Assembly (NCBI GenBank): GCA_030760725.1
Contig: JASWHV010000011.1
Coordinates: 17,447,501 to 17,511,500, forward strand
Origin: Neostapfia colusana
Lineage: Eukaryota; Streptophyta; Magnoliopsida; Poales; Poaceae
Direction of reading: 5' to 3'
DNA: 64,000 nucleotides
The position numbers and the translations under genes were made by a program. The notes under the pieces were generated by a model that did no database searches, was not told the DNA's origin, and saw only the letters and a program-made list of their open reading frames with translations. Each line of letters opens with the position of its first letter. Position 1 is the stretch's first letter. This document shows, one piece after another, positions 58,640 through 64,000 of the stretch.

Positions 58640-58925
58640 CCCATTCCTCACCATTTCTATGTCACTTGTTCCTTTTCTACATTCCCCTCTCCATTTTTAT
58701 GTCCCATTCTCCATTTCTACATTCCCCTCTCCATTTCTATGTCCCATTCTCCATTTCTACATTCTCCTCTCCATTTCTATGCCCCATTCTCCATTTCTAT
58801 ATTTCCCTTCTCCATTTCTATGCCCCATTCTCCATTTCTATATTTCCTTCTCCATTTCTGTGGTTTTTCCTCCATTTCTATGGTTCCTTCCTCCGTTTCT
58901 ATGGTTCTTTCTCCATTTCTAGGGT
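58640..58925. repeat. Tandem repeat in family 3 5' LTR
   Basis: Same CCATTTCTA-type units as 49863-50090 with extra units. Confidence 0.85.
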
Positions 58926-58998
58926 TCTTTTATAATTCTTATCTACATGAAAAATGTATGCAATGCATGGAAATGAATTTTGAGGGTGTTACAATAAT

Positions 58999-59869
58999 CA
59001 CACATTAAACTGGTGGAAATTCCAGATGAGTGCAAACTTTCCAGAACCAGGACAGACTTAAAAACTCACTGGACTGTTCTGTTTTTCAATCATAACTTTT
59101 TGTAGAAAATGTAAAAGAGTCATGTGATACATTTTTGAAAAGGTTATGAGATGTGTTATATCTTTGTAATTCAATGCTTTTACAATTGCAGTACAAAATT
59201 CATCCGAATTTTTAGTGGAAAACAACAACTTCCCAAAGAAGCTGCTGTTGAAATTCTTCCAGGAATTCTGTTAAATTTTAGCTATCATAACTTTTTATTC
59301 AGAGCTGATATTGGGCCAAATAAATACTCGTTGGAAAGATACTGAAGTTAACTTTGGTATTCAACTAGAATTATGAAAATGCCAAGTACTAAATCAAAAT
59401 CTGTGATAAGTAGAAACTGGTCATTTCTGGGCAGAGAAATGAGTAGTTGAACTCATTTGAGAGATTGTTGTACCTATGGGGTTTTGCTACAACCACTTGT
59501 GTATGACATACTCATGGATTATTATATTCAAGTAATGAAAGATTTGAGTATTTTACATACTCAAATTCTATTACTAGTGACCATGTTTGTCTCATATTGA
59601 AGTTAAAAGGGTAGTATACGTGATGACGAAGCGATATTAACGTCTCGTAATGACTAAATATGTTGAGATGAACTTCCACATAGGAAGTCCATCAATTTGG
59701 ATTTCACTATCATGTACTTGGTCTGGTAATGTTGTAGTCTGTATAAATTTATTACATTATCCGTGTACGAGATGTATCGCATTTTTACTGTCATTATGCT
59801 TTACTACTATTTTATGGACTGCATGGAGTTATGCTGTTTGGCTGATTTGCTTGTTGTCGTGGTTGAAGG
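58999..59869 (+). other. Family 2d 5' leader, right piece; orf0 missing
   Basis: Continues the 2a-like leader (CCAGATGAGTGCAAAC at 59022-59037; 6842 onward in 2a). Where 2a has orf0 (7407-8378) there is no counterpart, so a deletion of about 1 kb is likely. Ends in GTCGTGGTTGAAG, an acceptor-like site one base before the gag ATG. Confidence 0.75.
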
Positions 59870-60132
59870 ATGGTTCGTACCCGAGCCACGCACGAGGTTG
59901 GGGGTTCGAGTCAACAAGGGGGCCATGACTCCCAGCAACCCGCCTACGACAACACCCAGCAGCAGCAACCACCGCCTCCGCTTACGTTGGCGGATGTGAT
60001 CGCGGCACGGGTAGGCTCTCGTGAGGCACGATAGTTCGGAATACGTCCCAGGCGGGGACGCGTTAAGACATGGGGACTCGTCAGCCTCACATCAGCACGT
60101 ACTCGGTTTCATGAGTACGCACCCTCCAGTGT
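59870..60132 (+). pseudogene. gag: Family 2d gag, N-terminal fragment
   Basis: MVRTRATHEVGGSSQQGG starts at 59870, with Gln-rich and PPPPLTLADVIAARVGS parts that match gag of 2a (PPPPPTISLADVLATM). TAG near 60033 and the LTR of 2e at 60133 end it. Confidence 0.85.
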
Positions 60133-62678
60133 TGTAAGGGCCTAAGTTTTTGGTACGCATTCAAAGGGTTCACACCACACACACACACCCTCATTTGAGG
60201 AAACTTGATGAATACATTTGAAGAGCAAGTAAACACCATCAACATGCGCATTAGACAATATACTCACAAAATGCAAAAGTGGCATTTCCCACATGCATCA
60301 TATAGGGGCTATGCATATGAAAAACTCCTACGCCTTGCTAGGAATGTCCATGCCAAATTTCATCCAAATCCAAAACCTTTTGAGGTCTTTTTCGGTATAA
60401 CTAGAATAAGGGTAGTTTGTACTCAAATTCAAGCTACTTCCATCCCATGAATTCAAAAGTGGGAGGCATATTCTTACTCAGCACATTTTTGTGAGCTCGC
60501 ACACCAATTTTCACTCCATTTGGAGTTGATCTTGACATGAGCTAAGTTTATCAAATTCAAACTCAATTTGAATTTCAAACTGCATATGTGCTGAAAATTA
60601 ATTCAAACACTTCACAATTTGAATTATATCAACTTCAAATGGGCTTGTGGTTGATAATTCAAAAATGAGAGGGTATTTGGGTCTCTACTGTTTAGAGCAG
60701 TGGGGAAAATTAAATTTCAGAGGTTAAACCTTGGGTGGGACCCACATGTCATCCTCAACAGAAAATTCAACCAACTGAAGCCCGAGCTCGGTTTCTTGCG
60801 CCTGGTCCAGCAGCCTCCACGGCGAGAAAACAGCGAGACCAGCAGCTGCTTGCCGCCCCTGGCTGCTGAACCGCCTCACCCCTCCCCCTTATCCCTCGCA
60901 GCTGAGCCAAACCAAGCACTACCGACCATTTCTTCGCTCTGGCACAAGAAAGCATCGCTCGCCGCCGCTCGCTCAGGATTGATCAGAGAATCAGTGGTCA
61001 CAGCCTCTCCACTCCCTCCAAGCTGCAAAACGGTACTAGAGATTCTCCTTTTCGTTCCCCGTCGCAGAAATTTAGCCGAATTCGGATGATCTAGCTCATA
61101 ACGAAAGTTTTTCCCAGCGACCTAAGTCCGAAGCACCTCGGGCTACCGTGGACAGCCCAAACGGGAGAGTGTCACGCCAAAGCTAAGGCGCCCTCGGACA
61201 TGTTAGAGTCTGGAGCTGCTCACCCCCGAGCCACAGCCTGAGTGTTTGATCACCGGCAACGAATTTTAGTTTCCCCTTTCACTCGGCGCAGACCGACCTT
61301 CGGGTGCGGATCCGCCAAATTCTTACTCCATAGTTGTTTAGAGAGTCTCAAACTGTTCCTATAAGAGCTAGACTTGGTAGCGACCAACTTTCCATCGCAG
61401 CCGTGGCAAGAAAACCTTGGTAGACCGGTCAGTTCTAGTTTTTCTACCGGTGCTAATGGCGGAAGCCATCGGGCGCACGGTGAGAGCTTACCTAGAGCCT
61501 ATTCCGATCTGCCTCGAGCCCATGCCGAGCTTTCTTAGGGTCCACTGATGCTCTCCGGCATTTTGCTCGATCGTTTGGGGTGCTAAGAAGTCCGACCGAC
61601 ACGGCCGAAGTTCTTTCGAAGCCGCCGCTCGTCGCCGGCCATGTTCCGGCGAGTTTCACGATGATCTGAGCCAAGCATCATGTTCCCCGTGTGGAATTAG
61701 GTAGAAGCAGCCAAAATCATGGAGTTTGGCACACGGCAGAGGCCACCGGCGAGCTCTCCGGCGAGGGTTCGCGGCGGCCGAGCGCGGGAGGCCGGAGGTA
61801 GACGAGGCCCCTGGTCCCACGTGTCACTGGCCGATATTTTCAAACCGGGATTTGCTGTGGCACCGGATCGGGTGCGGCTGCACGCAAAAGATTCGGTAGC
61901 CCCGTGTGCCGACCGCTGAGAAGTTGACACGTAGCCCCGGTCCCACGCGCAGCAATTTAAACAATTCCCAGATTTTCAGATTTAGTTCAAAACTTCAAAC
62001 CCACATAACTTTGTCTAGAAAACATCAAATCGAGTGAACCAAATTTTGTTGGATTCAGATATCTGAGTACTTCCAGCAAATAAAGTTACACTTCATGAAA
62101 ATCCATAGTTCTTCAGAATTAATTCTTTAAAATTTAAACTGTTTAGAATTTCAACTGGAGAACCCTTTGGTTGAAAATTCTGAAATTTTGCTGAGGTTTT
62201 CACCGAAATATCCCAGAGCTACCATAAAAATTTCAGATCCATTTAAGCTCATTGGTCCACCTAATGGTGTGATTAATAAAACTGTTCCAGAGAAAATAGA
62301 AAATGTCCAGAAAAATTTTCAGAATTTCTCTGAAATTGTTTAGCTCATATCTTTAGCTAGGAGCCTTCAAATTAAATGAAACCAATTCCATTAGAACCCT
62401 CTGAAAATCTAGCTTTCACAAAGTCATGGCTTGCTCAATGAAAATCCTTACAACACCCTAGGAGCTCCAATTAAGATCAAGTACATAATTATTTGTGGAG
62501 AGCTCAAATGAGCTTTGCTGCAAACGAAAATTGGCCAAATCTCTGTTTACATTATATCCAAATCACAGTAAAAATTTCAGAGTCATTGAGTCTGTCTAGT
62601 AAGACTTATAGTCCTCACAAGTTTAACTTCAATTCAAATACGTATAAATTGACACATGTTTATATTTATCATATGTAG

Positions 62679-62759
62679 TCGCTAAGGTTGAGGAGGAACC
62701 CGAAGTCCTAGACTTTGTTACTCCGGAAGAACAGATAGCCTACTACCAAGAGCAGCAAG
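62679..62759 (+). other. Predicted LTR mini-exon 2, family 2e
   Basis: 81 nt after ATATGTAG, phase-1 frame VAKVEEEPEVLDFVTPEE, ending QEQQ before GC donor GCAAG/GCATGC. Confidence 0.55.
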
Positions 62760-63853
62760 GCATGCTCCGGTTTGCATTAACCCGTTTTACCAAGTTTTAC
62801 TGTTTTGAGAACTTACTTTGAGCACCCACTTAATTCTTGCATTAGAGTCTTGTTTGAAACCAAATGCATAGCGAAGAAAACCGTGGATTGGGATTAGTTT
62901 TGAAAACCTCATTAGCTAATGCAATGCTAAGGTAGTGTAGGATTCGGTACAAGTCGAGTAGTTGGAACTGCTCGCGAGAATAGGGTAGAGGCACATCGCT
63001 CGGGTAAAGATAGCAAATGAAACACATGGCAATAAAAATGAGACCGAGCGGAGAGTAAGGGCAGCAGGACTTTGGGGCCTGGGTGCCATAGCTCCCCTTG
63101 TGTTGATTGAGGACCGAGCCATGTGCGGGCCTGTTGAACAAGCTAGAACAGTACCAAAGACCTACCGGCTATATGGGAACCGGGAAACGATGTAACTCGG
63201 GTAGCTGGGTATTGAGGCATTGCCTGTCGTTCAGAGGGTAGGTTGAGAGCTTGAGGTGTAAATCGGCTGGCGGCATTGCGGATGCACGCTCGGAGACCTC
63301 TTGCTCGGGACGATAGGACCGGTTCAATATTTGGATGACGGGTGAAAGGTGGCTGCGTACGACGTCTGTGATGGTTTCTGTAGGCAACATTGAGTACGAG
63401 CGTACGTGATGGGTTATTCGGGTAACCCTGCAGGTGTAAATCGATTATAATCACCGTACCTCGCGGTCAGTGAGAACCACTTGTTCACCGTACCATGACA
63501 TAAAAAGAACGGGCTAGATACATGTTAAAAGTTTGCTGATTTGAAAGTTATACATTGCTTGTTAATTTCTTGATGTAGTTTAGAGCTAATTAATGTTCTC
63601 TTCAACTTTGGGAAAAGTACATGAGAGAAATGTGTTTTTTGTTTGATTGCGGCTCTCTCATGTGCCTTCGCGTAAGGTTCTCCACAACCTGCTGCTAAAA
63701 TTTGAAAGTAAGGTTCAAATAATTAGGTGAGTCCTTTGCAAATTATTTATCTCATGTACCCTAAATCCTTCATGTAGAAGTTTCATGTATAGGAGAGATG
63801 GGTCAGTCTTGCTGAGCCATCGTGCTCACTGCTTGTGTTTGAAGCTTTTGCAA

Positions 63854-63942
63854 GGGTTTATGAGGAAGGGACTTCCGAGGAGGAGACGGAACCCCAAGAG
63901 GGAAATCCAATCAAATGGGAGTCGTGCATGCCGCCGTGTTAG
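63854..63942 (+). other. Predicted LTR mini-exon 3, family 2e
   Basis: Frame VYEEGTSEEETEPQEGNP ending KWESCMPPC and TAG 63940-63942. The acceptor region (TTTTGCAAGGG) differs: the AG expected two bases before the frame reads AA, so this copy may be spliced differently or be dead. Hairpin 63813-63828 ends 25 nt upstream. Confidence 0.45.
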
Positions 63943-64000
63943 TATGCGTGTGTGCTAGCGGAGACACGTTCACGGGCTGAACGTGAACTCGATGCGTAAT

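Larger units (their letters stand above)
47471..58993 (-). mobile_element. Family 3 gypsy retrotransposon, complete, minus strand (11,523 bp)
   Basis: Two LTRs in the same orientation enclose orf0, gag and pol read leftward. Perfect target duplication ATAAT (47466-47470 and 58994-58998); the 2d leader continues on both sides. Many lesions in gag-pol. Confidence 0.95.
56283..58993 (-). repeat. Family 3 5' LTR (2711 bp)
   Basis: On the minus strand TGTAACACCCTC to CCGGGTGTCACA. TATAAATA is the complement of 58425-58432. Mini-exons 57748-57831 and 56551-56585; palindrome CTATCATGATAG 57025-57036; hairpin 56619-56635; pyrimidine tandem repeat 58640-58925. Confidence 0.94.
60133..64000 (+). repeat. 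Family 2e LTR, running off the window
   Basis: Begins TGTAAGGGCC within 2d gag and is homologous throughout to 2c. The last bases of the LTR lie beyond the window, so it cannot be said whether it is a solo LTR or the 5' LTR of a full element. It has mini-exons at 62679-62759 and 63854-63942 and a hairpin at 63813-63828. Confidence 0.9.

Overview
The window looks like plant nuclear DNA, most likely from a grass (Poaceae), in a repeat-packed, probably pericentromeric or heterochromatic region. The grass call is an inference from the element types: long-LTR chromodomain gypsy elements, a Ty1/copia family with tRNA-iMet priming, and a CACTA element whose ends resemble grass CACTA elements. No host gene, rRNA, tRNA or CRISPR array was recognised. 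Almost every base belongs to nested transposable elements.

Layout. Three Ty3/gypsy families are named here by number. Family 1: copy 1a (1-6024, end of pol plus 3' LTR) and nearly complete copy 1b (32259-44914). Family 2: copies 2a (6025-12386, +), 2b (12387-18112 and 21931-~24190, minus), 2c (solo LTR 18118-21925, target duplication ATTTT), 2d (46215-47470 and 58999-60132, +) and 2e (LTR from 60133 to the window edge, +). Family 3: one complete minus-strand copy (47471-58993, target duplication ATAAT). Two Ty1/copia copies: copia-A, a 5'-truncated host broken into pieces (~24191-24648, 31656-32258, 44915-46214), and copia-B, complete (24649-31650, target duplication TATTA), inserted in the last pol codons of copia-A. 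A 730-bp non-autonomous CACTA element (45320-46049, target duplication GGA) sits in the copia-A LTR. Order of nesting: 2a received 1a and 2b; 2b received 2c; 2d received copia-A, family 3 and 2e; copia-A received copia-B, 1b and the CACTA element. The 2b/copia-A junction near 24190 is a rearrangement, because both partners lack their ends there.

How the parts work together. The gypsy elements carry LTR, tRNA-iMet primer site (where kept), an extra reading frame upstream of gag (called orf0 here), gag, then protease, RT, RNase H, integrase and a C-terminal chromodomain-like segment, polypurine tract and LTR. All gag-pol frames carry stops or frameshifts, so no autonomous copy is present; the family 1b orf0 is intact.

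Main discovery candidate. The very long LTRs (2.7-3.9 kb) of all three gypsy families appear to contain the same spliced mini-gene: a small acidic/Gln-rich exon of 69-84 nt (always a multiple of three, entered and left in phase 1, ending at a non-canonical GC 5' splice site), a roughly 1 kb intron, and a terminal acidic exon entered in phase 1 that ends in a stop. A hairpin with covarying stem lies 25-36 nt upstream of the last acceptor in all eight copies, and its 3' arm carries a branch-point-like CTCA. The start codons of orf0 and gag in all families also lie directly at AG acceptors. Together this suggests that these elements express their genes through an unusual, conserved splicing programme. 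Splicing itself has not been shown; it is read from sequence only.
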